DNA of 16,644 nucleotides from Cyanobacteria bacterium UBA8803 (GCA_003505715.1 DNXU01000274.1:1-16644); one strand, 5' to 3'. Positions 1-7,592 are shown, counted from the first letter of the stretch. Notes: generated by a model not told the origin, from the letters alone. Made by a program: numbers and translations.

Positions 1-23
1 CCATCACCCATCACCAATTACCC
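1..23. repeat. Heptamer repeat remnant (ATCACCC units)
   Basis: The first bases contain ATCACCC at 3-9, a partial unit at 10-15 and ATTACCC at 17-23. These are the reverse complements of the GGGTGAT and GGGTAAT units that form the long array at the other end of the window, so the two ends carry the same repeat family in opposite orientation. The remnant reaches base 23, the last base of the stop codon of the neighbouring minus-strand gene. It may be the edge of a longer array outside the window. Confidence 0.7.
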
Positions 24-3004
24 TAAAGATTTAAAACATTTCTCACTTTAGTTAAAAAGGCTAAACTGTTAAAATTTCCCTTACCTCTCATGGAATTAAA
101 TAAAGAAAGGGCACCAACTGAATGCTCTCCGATGAGGTTGTCGTAGGGGTCTAGCTTAAAACTAATGTTCTGCTTCTTTCTGGGTACGGCCTGATAGCGG
201 GAAAAGTGAAATAGGCTTAAATAGGTCAAGATATCGTTCTTTAGAGGAGTATTGTGAATTAGACCCGTGCGAATATCTTCATCCTCTGGGATGCGATCGT
301 AGATGTTCAGTAAGGTGGCGTAAGAAATAACACCGTTGTAGTTACGCTCCTCACCAAGTATTTCAATGCCGTTAAATAAGTTGAAAAATACTACCGATTG
401 TTTGCTGGGGTCTTCTACTAAATGGGTTAACTCGAGGGTATCTTGAATGTACAGGGAGCTGGCTCCAATCTTTTTGAGATTCACCACATAGTATTTATCA
501 AAAAACATCGGGTAGAGTTTGATACTATCATGCTGGGCTTTTAAGGCACGGATAACATCTCTTGACATGAAGAATAAACCATCATCCTTTTTCGTCTGCG
601 TCATGTGCAAGGTACTGGAATAGGGAGCTTTGGCAATATATACGAAATGCCGAAATCCCAGCTGATAGACTTTGCTCACTTCATCGATGATGACGGTAGG
701 TTCTTTAAATATCCTCTGGTGGTCATAGTTCTCACAAAAAGTGGTCAGTAGCTGTAGCCTAACCGTACCATCTGCCAGACGCCTCACTCCTACAACTTCC
801 CCCATCAAGTTGGATAATTTTTGCTGACTTCCCCACCTCGCATCGCTTTCCCGACTGGAAACAATCACGATCGCCAGCTTCTCCAACTTGGGAGAGTCGG
901 ATGGGTTGGCGAAGCGAAATCTCTTGGGTAGCACGGAGTACAGAGAACTCAGCACGTTGGGGATTTTATGCGTTAAATTCCTAATGTCAACTCCTTGAGT
1001 ATTAGACCGATGTTGCTCGTTTAGTAAATGGGACAATCCTAAAGACAAAGATGCCATGAATTTTTCTATGGGGGCATCGTCTTCCCTATTGCTCAGATGC
1101 AGCCGCACTATAGGGATAAATAAGCGATTTTGTTGGTCTAAAATTATTCTGAGACAGGTATAAGCTAGCAAGGAGAAGGTAAACCGATAAATAAAAGCTT
1201 GCTGAGCGTCAAAACGGTTTCCCTCTAAGCTGTAGGAAAATAAAATGAGCTGACGCCGTTTGAAATAGTTACTGTAGATTTCCCGACAGCGGTCTTCTTT
1301 TGGCACTAACAGTACTGGTAAGGTGCGAATACCTGCGATATCGTACTCCATGGTAAAGCTTTGGCAGTCATCGGTAGAAAAATAGTCAATGTCGCTAATC
1401 GTAATAGTAGCTGGAATAGTCCAAAGGGAATTAGCGCTTTCATTAGCTCCACTAATAGAGATATACTTCAGAACCTCTTTCGGGTTTCCTCTCAGGACTG
1501 GTTTAAAGAAGGTATGGTTATTATAAATTTTGCCAATTTCCCGTTCCAAGATACTGCTTTTTACAGAAATATGGTGGGGATATTCTCGTTCTCGCTGGGA
1601 GGATGGCGGAGTTCGATGCAGGAGAGTTTGCAGCAACTGCTTTAAGTGTTGCAGCTTGGTATGAACTTGATACTCCTCTAACCCTCTTTTAATCCCGCGC
1701 AAAATCTGCCGCACTACCTCGTCGGAGTTCTTCAGGTTGGGTAAAACTTTTTCCTCAAAGGTGGCAATTGGATTATAAGTGAGGTCTGCTTTAGGGGTAT
1801 AGCCTGCTGCTGAAGGGTTGCTGCTGGCAAATACAAAGTAGTATAGAAACGCTAGCTTTAATACTTTTTCCACAAAGTATTGGCTTTTCAGTCCCTGACG
1901 ATGCGCCTCACTATCCGGGTCAATCAAGTTGAGATAATAATCAAAGACTGTTTTACCGCCATAGGCTGGGACTGGGTTATTCAGCTTGAGCTTGAGGCCA
2001 AAGATAAATTGGATTTCTCCCTCGACGGTTGTTTCTCCCAAATAGCCCTCTATTTTGGGGATGATGGGCAGCATATCAAAAGCATCGGCACGAGAAAAAA
2101 GGTCTCTGTAGTTCGCTGACGTGCCAGCATAGTTAACTTGGTAATGACCGTCGCTCTTTTCAATATCACTAATATACTGCTTAATCAGCCGAAGACGCCG
2201 GATCAGGCTTTCCAGATAAATAGCACCCTCACTGTTGGCCGTGCTAGTACCTGTATTAATGTGGTCTTGGAGAAACTCTAAATAATTGATTTGAGCCTCT
2301 TTCTTGAGTTTACCTAAGGTTTCCGTATCTAAAATTCGCTTCAGGCGGTAGAAGTCAGAGTCCCCGTCGTTCTCTAGATCGTCAAGAATATAATCAAGTT
2401 CTTCCCTTTCGTTGGTATGTCCAAACTGAAGATTGATATAGTTCTCTAACCCTGCTCTGAGTTGGGCATTAAAATCATGGGTATTGCGTACTGCGATCGC
2501 GAGTTTGTGAAATTTCAGTAGTTTCTTGCTGCTAGAAGTGCGATCACCAACGCTTAACCGCTGCTTTTGCAAGTCCCGGTAGGGTTTATCAAAGGGGTAA
2601 GTCAGGTCTAATTTAGGTATGCTGCCTCGAAAATTTTCTAAATTGGTCGCTAAGTTAGTGACAAATTCGGGGATGCTAGATGGGTTGAGTGCAGCCTCTA
2701 GTAGTTGTTGCAAGCTATCTTTAATCTGTTGCACCTGACCGGGAAATTGTTGAGCGAAACCCGGACTAAAATTAACAGTAGCCGCACGAGCGCTATGGGC
2801 AGACGCCCCCAGAGGATTTTCTACCTGCACAGCCGCAACCTGAGTGGCAATAGTATCGATATCGATGAATAACTGCTGGCTCTTATTAGCGATCCGAAAC
2901 GGGTTTTGAGCCAGCCGACTGCTGAGTACCTTAAAAATCTGCTCTAGTAAATCGCTATAGTCAACAGCAACTAAGTCATTGTCACCCGGTTTTAAAACGT
3001 TCAC
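23..3004 (-). CDS. Large protein of unknown function (993 aa)
   Basis: I do not recognise this protein. It is a 993-residue reading frame with even codon use and no interruption, starting at GTG (3004-3002); the frame is closed by a TAG at 3025-3023, so no start further upstream is possible. No signal peptide or clear membrane helix is visible, although residues about 381-393 are hydrophobic. The N-terminal half (about 1-470) looks mostly helical, with acidic and basic stretches. The C-terminal part (about 710-960) alternates short hydrophobic strands (AIVIVSS at 711-717, VIID at 771-774, FVYIAKA at 787-793, VVFFNLF at 871-877) with helices, like an alpha/beta domain. The order of strands, and a late LTYLSLFHFSR segment followed by a strand (ISFKL, 947-951), recall a MID-PIWI end only in outline; no catalytic tetrad can be assigned. 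It is transcribed away from the pilin/kinase cluster. It ends in a heptamer repeat. Function unknown. Confidence 0.8.
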   Translation of the reverse strand: MNVLKPGDNDLVAVDYSDLLEQIFKVLSSRLAQNPFRIANKSQQLFIDIDTIATQVAAVQVENPLGASAHSARAATVNFSPGFAQQFPGQVQQIKDSLQQLLEAALNPSSIPEFVTNLATNLENFRGSIPKLDLTYPFDKPYRDLQKQRLSVGDRTSSSKKLLKFHKLAIAVRNTHDFNAQLRAGLENYINLQFGHTNEREELDYILDDLENDGDSDFYRLKRILDTETLGKLKKEAQINYLEFLQDHINTGTSTANSEGAIYLESLIRRLRLIKQYISDIEKSDGHYQVNYAGTSANYRDLFSRADAFDMLPIIPKIEGYLGETTVEGEIQFIFGLKLKLNNPVPAYGGKTVFDYYLNLIDPDSEAHRQGLKSQYFVEKVLKLAFLYYFVFASSNPSAAGYTPKADLTYNPIATFEEKVLPNLKNSDEVVRQILRGIKRGLEEYQVHTKLQHLKQLLQTLLHRTPPSSQREREYPHHISVKSSILEREIGKIYNNHTFFKPVLRGNPKEVLKYISISGANESANSLWTIPATITISDIDYFSTDDCQSFTMEYDIAGIRTLPVLLVPKEDRCREIYSNYFKRRQLILFSYSLEGNRFDAQQAFIYRFTFSLLAYTCLRIILDQQNRLFIPIVRLHLSNREDDAPIEKFMASLSLGLSHLLNEQHRSNTQGVDIRNLTHKIPNVLSSLYSVLPKRFRFANPSDSPKLEKLAIVIVSSRESDARWGSQQKLSNLMGEVVGVRRLADGTVRLQLLTTFCENYDHQRIFKEPTVIIDEVSKVYQLGFRHFVYIAKAPYSSTLHMTQTKKDDGLFFMSRDVIRALKAQHDSIKLYPMFFDKYYVVNLKKIGASSLYIQDTLELTHLVEDPSKQSVVFFNLFNGIEILGEERNYNGVISYATLLNIYDRIPEDEDIRTGLIHNTPLKNDILTYLSLFHFSRYQAVPRKKQNISFKLDPYDNLIGEHSVGALSLFNSMRGKGNFNSLAFLTKVRNVLNL

Positions 3005-3195
3005 CCTGTCTAGTGTAAAAAGCTATTTCAATCAACCTAGCTCTTTGGGGTTGCGGGCGTTAACGGGGAAATCACGGATATATCTGCTCTCACCCCCCCG
3101 CTCCCTCTCCCAACGGATAATTTATTTTTTGGCAGTCCCTAAAGGGCTTACTTATAGTGGCATCAGACGAGAATATTTCCATTCGGGTGCATAAG

Positions 3196-3225
3196 TTAAC
3201 TCTGCCTAGAGACATCATTTATATA
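3196..3225 (+). promoter_or_regulatory. Candidate sigma70-type promoter of the pilin-like/kinase cluster
   Basis: TTAACT (3196-3201) lies 18 bases from TATATA (3220-3225), in the 254-bp intergenic region between the divergent 993-aa gene and the pilin-like gene. A start site about 8 bases after the -10 box would leave a leader of roughly 25 nt containing the strong ribosome binding site. Assigned by eye; the -35 match is imperfect. Confidence 0.35.
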
Positions 3226-3245
3226 GAGGGCTATCGAGCCTTGTG

Positions 3246-3252
3246 AAGGAGG
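3246..3252 (+). promoter_or_regulatory. Strong ribosome binding site (AAGGAGG)
   Basis: AAGGAGG sits 6 bases before the ATG at 3259. It is the best Shine-Dalgarno match among the genes of this window and fixes the start of the pilin-like gene. The following kinase gene has no such site, which fits expression by read-through from this one. Confidence 0.8.
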
Positions 3253-3258
3253 ACAATT

Positions 3259-3783
3259 ATGCCGTTGCGAGAACAGTCCGATCCCCTTAAGCCAAAAGGG
3301 CAAGTTGCCTCGGTTCCAGGGGGGCTACTGATAGTTTCCGTCTTGGGTATGGGTGCGATCGCACTATCCCTAGTTTTTACTATCGCTCGTTCTACCTGTG
3401 CCTGCGGTAATCCAGCTAGATCCTATGTTGGTGCCATGAACCGCGCCCAGCAAGCCTACTTTCTAGAAAATAATATTTTTACTGCTGACATTGAAAAACT
3501 CGGTCTTGGGATTAAAACTGAGACCGAAAACTACAGGTATTCTAGCCGGGTAACTCAAAATGCAGCATTCCATTATGGAGTATCCCGGAATCAGCAGCTT
3601 CAAAGTTATGTTGGAGGTGTCTTTTTAGTTCCTACTACTCAGTTCGATGGAACTGCGGATGAAATAAGTACAGTTGCGATTTTGTGCGTAGGGAATTCTC
3701 CCAGTACCAGACAACCTGCCGAACCAACCTATCAAAATGGTGTGCTTGCTTGCGGTGAGGGCACAACTGATTTATCCAGATAA
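3259..3783 (+). CDS. Membrane-anchored type IV pilin-like G/H family protein
   Basis: A 174-residue protein with a short charged N-terminus, one hydrophobic segment (about 20-43) and a C-terminal domain (about 55-172) of the cyanobacterial type IV pilin-like G/H type. Features seen are SYVGAMNRAQQAYFLE at 55-70 (the conserved start of the domain), an internal LGLGIKTETENY stretch, SYVGGVF at 116-122 and a late GVLACGEG. Cys47 and Cys49 follow the membrane segment; Cys143 and Cys165 could form a disulfide. There is no prepilin peptidase motif (no G-F-x-x-x-E at the head of the hydrophobic segment), so it is more likely a membrane-anchored periplasmic protein than a processed, assembled pilin. 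The same domain recurs as the C-terminus of the kinase at 5271-6647, with a 26-bp identical DNA stretch (3602-3627 and 6469-6494). It is first in a run of three same-strand genes, 27 bp before the first kinase. Role unknown. Confidence 0.85.
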   Translation: MPLREQSDPLKPKGQVASVPGGLLIVSVLGMGAIALSLVFTIARSTCACGNPARSYVGAMNRAQQAYFLENNIFTADIEKLGLGIKTETENYRYSSRVTQNAAFHYGVSRNQQLQSYVGGVFLVPTTQFDGTADEISTVAILCVGNSPSTRQPAEPTYQNGVLACGEGTTDLSR

Positions 3784-3810
3784 TTCCTGTAAAAAGCGAT
3801 CGCACCAATT

Positions 3811-5223
3811 ATGCTACAGACCGAGCAAGTTTTACAACAACGCTATCAACTCGCCAAACAGTTAGGTAATAATGCGGGGCGTCAAACCTGGTTGGCAAGG
3901 GATCTGAACTTTTTCCCTGCCGAACCTGTTATCGTTAAGTTGCTGGCGTTTAGCCCTCAGATGCAATGGGAAGAGTTTAAACTTTTTGAGCGAGAAGCCT
4001 CGGTTCTCAAACAGCTTAATCATCCGCGCATTCCTAAGTATCGAGATTATTTTTCTGTAGACAAACAGACGGGTGAGGGTTTGTGCTGGTTTGGTTTGGT
4101 GCAGAACTATATCCCAGGACAGTCCCTGCAACAACTCTTAGAGTCTGGCGAACGCTTTACAGAAACACAGGTACGTTTAATTGCCACTCAAGTGCTGGAG
4201 ATTCTGATTTATTTACATGGGTTAAATCACCCCCTGCTGCACCGAGATATTAAACCGAGTAATTTGCTGATTGGGCAAGATCAACAGGTTTATCTAGTGG
4301 ATTTTGGTGCCGTGCAAAATAGTGCGGCAGTGGAAGGGGTAACCTTTACGGTGGTAGGTACAACTGGTTATGCACCCTTAGAACAGTTTTGGGGACAAGC
4401 GGTGGCAGCATCCGATCTGTATGCCTTGGGTGCTACCCTAATTCATCTGTTAACTGGTATTGCCCCTGCTAACTTACCCCAGCGCAATTTAAGGATTCAA
4501 TTTAAAGACCAAGTAAGTATCAATCCCCATTTAGTCAGTTGGATTGAGGCCATTACCGAACCTGACCTCAACCTGCGCTTGAATACAGCTAGCCAAGCCC
4601 TAGAGGCACTTCAGACAGGCCGTTCAATTAGCTACCCCTTACAAACCATTCGTCCGCCCTGCCAGACTAGGATTGAGTTCAAAAAATCGCCTACTCATCT
4701 GAGTATTAAAATTCCGGGTCGTGGCTTACTGATAATTCTAGATATCTTAATTTTCTTAGGAAAAACTATTCTACTTCTCAGTTTGGGTATTAGTTTGCTA
4801 GGGACAGGTTGCTTGACGGTATTGCTAGGCTTTGTCCTACTAGGAACACTGGTGATGCTTATCCAGTATCCAGTTATTATGTTATGGTGGATTTTGGGCT
4901 TTGTAGCTTTGTTTGTTTTGGGCAGATTATTCAGGTTTGGTGATAAGGAGTTTGGCAAAATAGGAAGTGACTTGCGTCAGACTCAGTTTCTAGCCTTGGG
5001 TGACTATTATATTGAGGTTGATAGAACCAAATTTTTGATTAAAAATTGGCTCTTCTGTGAGTCAGGTAAAACCTCAAACCTCTTAGAACTATTTCGATCA
5101 CCCAATTCTCAAAATTCCTTATTTAAAAATGCAATTGAGCGTCAGAGAGTTTACAAAAATTTCAGCAACTCGGAGCGTCAATGGCTTATACAAGAAATTC
5201 AAGAATGGCTGGCAGACGGTTAG
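3811..5223 (+). CDS. Serine/threonine protein kinase with C-terminal membrane segments
   Basis: A 470-residue Hanks-type kinase. The N-terminal catalytic domain (about 11-270) has a glycine loop of the cyanobacterial form LGNNAGRQTWLA (18-29), the ATP-binding Lys43 (VIVK), helix-C Glu62, the catalytic loop HRDIKPSN (144-151, Asp146), DFG (164-166) and an APLE version of the APE motif (188-191), so it looks active. Residues about 304-371 are very hydrophobic and can form two or three membrane helices. The soluble tail (about 375-470) ends in a charged helix, SERQWLIQEIQEWL, a type of ending seen in other cyanobacterial kinases. The kinase domain should face the cytoplasm. It lies 27 bp after the pilin-like gene, with a HIP1 site in the gap and no ribosome binding site before its ATG, and 47 bp before a paralogous kinase whose catalytic domain is very similar but whose C-terminus is different. 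Substrate unknown. Confidence 0.92.
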   Translation: MLQTEQVLQQRYQLAKQLGNNAGRQTWLARDLNFFPAEPVIVKLLAFSPQMQWEEFKLFEREASVLKQLNHPRIPKYRDYFSVDKQTGEGLCWFGLVQNYIPGQSLQQLLESGERFTETQVRLIATQVLEILIYLHGLNHPLLHRDIKPSNLLIGQDQQVYLVDFGAVQNSAAVEGVTFTVVGTTGYAPLEQFWGQAVAASDLYALGATLIHLLTGIAPANLPQRNLRIQFKDQVSINPHLVSWIEAITEPDLNLRLNTASQALEALQTGRSISYPLQTIRPPCQTRIEFKKSPTHLSIKIPGRGLLIILDILIFLGKTILLLSLGISLLGTGCLTVLLGFVLLGTLVMLIQYPVIMLWWILGFVALFVLGRLFRFGDKEFGKIGSDLRQTQFLALGDYYIEVDRTKFLIKNWLFCESGKTSNLLELFRSPNSQNSLFKNAIERQRVYKNFSNSERQWLIQEIQEWLADG

Positions 5224-5257
5224 TAACGGATTTGATCACGGATTAGAGAGTAATTGC

Positions 5258-5262
5258 AAGGA
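5258..5262 (+). promoter_or_regulatory. Ribosome binding site deciding the second kinase start
   Basis: AAGGA lies 8 bases before the ATG at 5271 but only 2 bases before the in-frame GTG at 5265. The spacing favours ATG 5271 as the true start. Confidence 0.6.
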
Positions 5263-5270
5263 TAGTGGCA

Positions 5271-6647
5271 ATGTGGCAATCTGGACAGATTTTACAAGGG
5301 CGGTATGAACTGACTCAACAACTCGGACAAAATGCAGGGCGTCAAACCTGGTTGGCCATGGATCTTAACTCCTCCCCAGCTGCACCTGTCATCGTCAAGC
5401 TACTGGCTTTTAACCCTCAGATGCAGTGGGATGACTTGAAGCTATTTGAACGGGAAGCTCAAGTCCTGAAAACCATCGCTCATCCCAGAATTCCTCAGTA
5501 TCGGGAGTATTTCTCCTTAGCTGAAGGGGAAGGCGCAGGATTACCTTGGTTTGGCTTAGTGCAGACCTACATTCCCGGTCACTCCCTCAAGCAACTGCTA
5601 GACAAAGGCAAACGTTTTACCGAAACCCAGGTACGTGCTATTGCGATCGAGATACTGAAGATTTTAATTAACCTGCACGAATTAAGCCCGCCCATCCTCC
5701 ATCGCGATATTAAACCCAGTAACCTGATTTTAGGTGAAGATCACCACATGTATTTAGTAGATTTTGGCGCAGTACAAGATAAAGCCAAAGCTGAGGGAGT
5801 CACCTTTACGGTAGTCGGCACTAGCGGTTATGCACCACCAGAACAGTTATGGGGAAAAGCCATTGCAGCTTCTGATCTTTATGCTTTGGGCGCAACTCTA
5901 ATTCATTTATTAACAGGCACTCCTCCGGCGCAATTGCCGCAGCAACAAATGCGGATTCAATTTAGCGATCGCCTCCCCATCCATCCTGATTTTGCCCGCT
6001 GGCTCGAACAGCTGATCCAACCTGCACCAGAAAAACGCTTCAGCACTGCACGTCAAGCCCTCTCGGCGTTAAAAATTACCCAAGCTCATGCGGAGCATAA
6101 AAACAGCTCTCAGGCAGTTAACTCTTCACCAAATTATTTAGTTGGCTGCTTATTGGTGCCCTTACTTGCCTTTTTAGGGTTGCTCCCTTGGGTTTTAATG
6201 ACTTTTCCATCCTTGTTATCAAGCAGCACTAAAGCTAAGCAAGCAGAAGCAAAAACCTATGTTGGCAGTATGAATCGTGCCCACCAAGCCTACTTTTTAG
6301 AAAAAAAGGCTTTTACCAATAACGTGGATAAACTAGGGCTTGCCATTAAAACTGAAACAGTAAATTACAGCTATTCTCTTCATACCACCAAGAACGCTGC
6401 CTTTCACTATGGAGTATCCAAAGTTAAGAAAACACCTTGGCAGAAGCTGCTGGGACACAAAGAGCTAAAAAGTTATGTTGGAGGTGTCTTTTTATACAGA
6501 GTTGGAGGAACAGGAGATCTGAGAACATTAGCTATCTTATGTGAAGCTAATTCTCCAGGGTCGATTAAACCCCCAGAGCCAACCTATCGAAATGGTGTAC
6601 TTGCCTGTAGTGCAGGCACCAGAGATTTAAGCCAACGGTCGTATTGA
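5271..6647 (+). CDS. Ser/Thr kinase fused to a type IV pilin-like G/H domain
   Basis: From ATG 5271 the protein has 458 residues (460 from the GTG at 5265; positions below use the longer form). The kinase domain (about 13-270) has LGQNAGRQTWLA as glycine loop, Lys45, HRD (146-148), Asn153, DFG (167-169) and an intact APPE (190-193). A low-complexity linker rich in Ser, Asn and Gln leads to one hydrophobic segment (about 291-319), then a C-terminal domain (about 330-455) clearly related to the free pilin-like protein at 3259-3783: TYVGSMNRAHQAYFLE, LGLAIKTETVNY, NAAFHYGVS, SYVGGVF and GVLACSAG match in the same order. The architecture predicts a cytoplasmic kinase and an extracytoplasmic pilin-like domain joined by a single helix, as in a receptor kinase; that topology is inferred. 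The catalytic domain is a close paralogue of the previous gene, so tandem duplication plus domain fusion is likely. Ligand and substrate are unknown. Confidence 0.92.
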   Translation: MWQSGQILQGRYELTQQLGQNAGRQTWLAMDLNSSPAAPVIVKLLAFNPQMQWDDLKLFEREAQVLKTIAHPRIPQYREYFSLAEGEGAGLPWFGLVQTYIPGHSLKQLLDKGKRFTETQVRAIAIEILKILINLHELSPPILHRDIKPSNLILGEDHHMYLVDFGAVQDKAKAEGVTFTVVGTSGYAPPEQLWGKAIAASDLYALGATLIHLLTGTPPAQLPQQQMRIQFSDRLPIHPDFARWLEQLIQPAPEKRFSTARQALSALKITQAHAEHKNSSQAVNSSPNYLVGCLLVPLLAFLGLLPWVLMTFPSLLSSSTKAKQAEAKTYVGSMNRAHQAYFLEKKAFTNNVDKLGLAIKTETVNYSYSLHTTKNAAFHYGVSKVKKTPWQKLLGHKELKSYVGGVFLYRVGGTGDLRTLAILCEANSPGSIKPPEPTYRNGVLACSAGTRDLSQRSY

Positions 6648-6714
6648 AAGGGGTTCAGCTAACCTCGCAGGAGCCTCACGTCTCACCCGTAGGGGAGCGC
6701 AATACGGGATCTGA

Positions 6715-6740
6715 GTTGGGTCTCGTTACCTCGACCCAAC
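6715..6740. repeat. Inverted repeat GTTGGGTC / GACCCAAC
   Basis: An 8-bp perfect stem (6715-6722 with 6733-6740) around a 10-base loop lies 68 bp after the kinase-pilin gene. The sequence resembles a GTTGGGT...ACCCAAC element that I recall as dispersed between genes in many cyanobacterial genomes. It has no following T run, so it may be a repeated intergenic element rather than an intrinsic terminator. Confidence 0.55.
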
Positions 6741-6753
6741 CTACAAATTAATG

Positions 6754-6786
6754 AAGGGATGAAAACGATTCTTCCTCTCATCCCTT
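6754..6786. terminator. Hairpin between convergent kinase and psbY genes
   Basis: AAGGGATGA (6754-6762) pairs perfectly with TCATCCCTT (6778-6786), a 9-bp stem with a 15-base loop. It lies between the ends of the kinase-pilin gene (6647) and psbY (6832), where a terminator for either strand would be expected. No clear T tract follows on either strand, so termination is only inferred from position. Confidence 0.4.
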
Positions 6787-6831
6787 ATCCCTGATCCTTC
6801 CTCCCTCTCCCTATTGTCAGATTAGGGTTAC

Positions 6832-6948
6832 TCAGGATTTATTCAGAAAAGCCTGAACTTGTCTAATGGCAATAGCACCAATATTGAACAAAGCCCAGCT
6901 TGCTGCCAGAAGGATAGGCAACAAAACGACGATCAATCGCCAATCCAT
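6832..6948 (-). CDS. psbY: Photosystem II protein PsbY
   Basis: A 38-residue minus-strand gene starting at ATG 6948 and ending with TGA at 6834-6832. The peptide begins [20 protein letters not shown] and ends in an amphipathic [18 protein letters not shown] tail. The opening MDWR, the single hydrophobic helix with its central Pro, the A-x-W/F-x-x-FNIG sequence and the RQVQ-x-FLNK end are characteristic of cyanobacterial PsbY, a single-helix thylakoid subunit at the edge of photosystem II near cytochrome b559. Length is normal for the family. A GAGG sequence lies 11 bases before the ATG. It faces the kinase-pilin gene and appears to be transcribed alone; a 7-bp hairpin lies about 50 bp upstream of the start. 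Nothing suggests a functional link to the kinases. Confidence 0.93.
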   Translation of the reverse strand: MDWRLIVVLLPILLAASWALFNIGAIAIRQVQAFLNKS

Positions 6949-6999
6949 ATTCTTATCTACCTCATTAAAGTTTTTGAACTCTTCTCATGTTTCTATTTT

Positions 7000-7023
7000 T
7001 AGCCAAATTGGCGAACTTGGCTA
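7000..7023. promoter_or_regulatory. Inverted repeat upstream of psbY
   Basis: TAGCCAA (7000-7006) pairs perfectly with TTGGCTA (7017-7023). The left arm can instead use GCCAA (7002-7006) with TTGGC at 7008-7012. It lies 52 bp before the psbY start codon and could be an operator or, if transcribed, a 5' leader structure with two alternative folds. No factor can be assigned. Confidence 0.35.
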
Positions 7024-7091
7024 GAGGGGAAGAGAGAGAAGAACGAGGCAGAGAGGATTTTTAATCATTTAGAGCAGTGGCCATTTAGTCA

Positions 7092-7109
7092 ATGAGTAAA
7101 TCTACTCAT
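7092..7109. repeat. Perfect 7-bp hairpin with 4-base loop
   Basis: ATGAGTA (7092-7098) and TACTCAT (7103-7109) are perfect complements around AATC. It lies in the middle of the psbY/70-aa gene divergent region, with no adjoining T tract, so an operator is more likely than a terminator. Confidence 0.35.
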
Positions 7110-7251
7110 CTTAGAGAGTGAGCAGAATGAGAATCAATCCAGAAACGAGAAAAAGGTAATAACAGTCCAACTCAACTTTTCCTATGTGGCACCTAAGGCC
7201 AGAAGGCAGCCTGGATGAACAAATTTCATATTTTAGCATTTAGTATGTTAC

Positions 7252-7267
7252 AATTATAAGTATAATT
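7252..7267 (+). promoter_or_regulatory. Candidate -10 box inside a perfect palindrome
   Basis: AATTATA (7252-7258), AG, TATAATT (7261-7267) is a perfect 7+7 inverted repeat. Its right arm contains a consensus TATAAT (7261-7266) 47 bp before the ATG of the 70-aa gene. No good -35 box is seen at 16-18 bp, so the promoter may need an activator; a factor bound to the palindrome would cover the -10 box. Confidence 0.35.
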
Positions 7268-7313
7268 CGACGTTGATTGTGCTTGTTTTTAAGAAAAAGG
7301 AATTATAAATTAA

Positions 7314-7526
7314 ATGGTTACAATCAAAGCCTTTGTTCAAGCCCTCACCACTTTTCACTGGAAAACTGATTATAAGCAGTTCTGTCACGTATTAAACCTT
7401 GATGAGGGACTGTACAGCTTGCATAAATACAAGCAGTTTGAAAATCTGTGCCAATCTCTCAACGAGTTCGATAGCAATTCACTATCCAAACTTGTTGAGG
7501 CTGGAGCTATAGTAGAGCATAAATAA
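7314..7526 (+). CDS. Small protein of unknown function (70 aa)
   Basis: A 70-residue soluble protein, predicted mostly helical, with several aromatic residues (FHWKTDYKQF near 14-23) and a C-terminal acidic/hydrophobic helix. I do not recognise a named domain; the regular composition and the AAAAAGGAA stretch 11 bases before the ATG support a real gene. There is no signal peptide or membrane segment. It is convergent with the zinc-ribbon gene at 7593-7796, the two separated by an imperfect inverted repeat. Function unknown. Confidence 0.65.
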   Translation: MVTIKAFVQALTTFHWKTDYKQFCHVLNLDEGLYSLHKYKQFENLCQSLNEFDSNSLSKLVEAGAIVEHK

Positions 7527-7529
7527 GCC

Positions 7530-7586
7530 AATGATTCAGGTCAACAGGGACAAGTCTGGCACTAACCCTTAATAACCTGAACCATT
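7530..7586. terminator. Imperfect inverted repeat between convergent small genes
   Basis: AATGATTCAGGT (7530-7541) pairs with ACCTGAACCATT (7575-7586) with a single mismatch over 12 bp, around a 33-base loop. It fills the 66-bp gap between two convergent genes (stops at 7526 and 7593), the place for a shared terminator. The long loop and lack of a strong T run keep confidence low. Confidence 0.4.
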
Positions 7587-7592
7587 CTGCTT

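Larger units (their letters stand above)
6949..7313. other. Divergent intergenic region (365 bp) upstream of psbY and a 70-aa gene
   Basis: No gene is visible. It holds two perfect hairpins (7000-7023 and 7092-7109), an AG-rich stretch (about 7024-7056) and, near its right end, a palindromic element overlapping a TATAAT box. It must contain the promoters of psbY (leftward) and of the 70-aa gene (rightward). Confidence 0.6.

Noticed and set aside
3259..3783. True, processed type IV pilin
   Set aside because: The hydrophobic segment lacks the prepilin peptidase motif with Gly and the +5 Glu, so the protein is better described as pilin-like and membrane-anchored.
5265..5270. GTG 5265 as start of the kinase-pilin fusion
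   Set aside because: The AAGGA site at 5258-5262 is only 2 bases away; spacing to ATG 5271 is normal. The GTG cannot be fully excluded.
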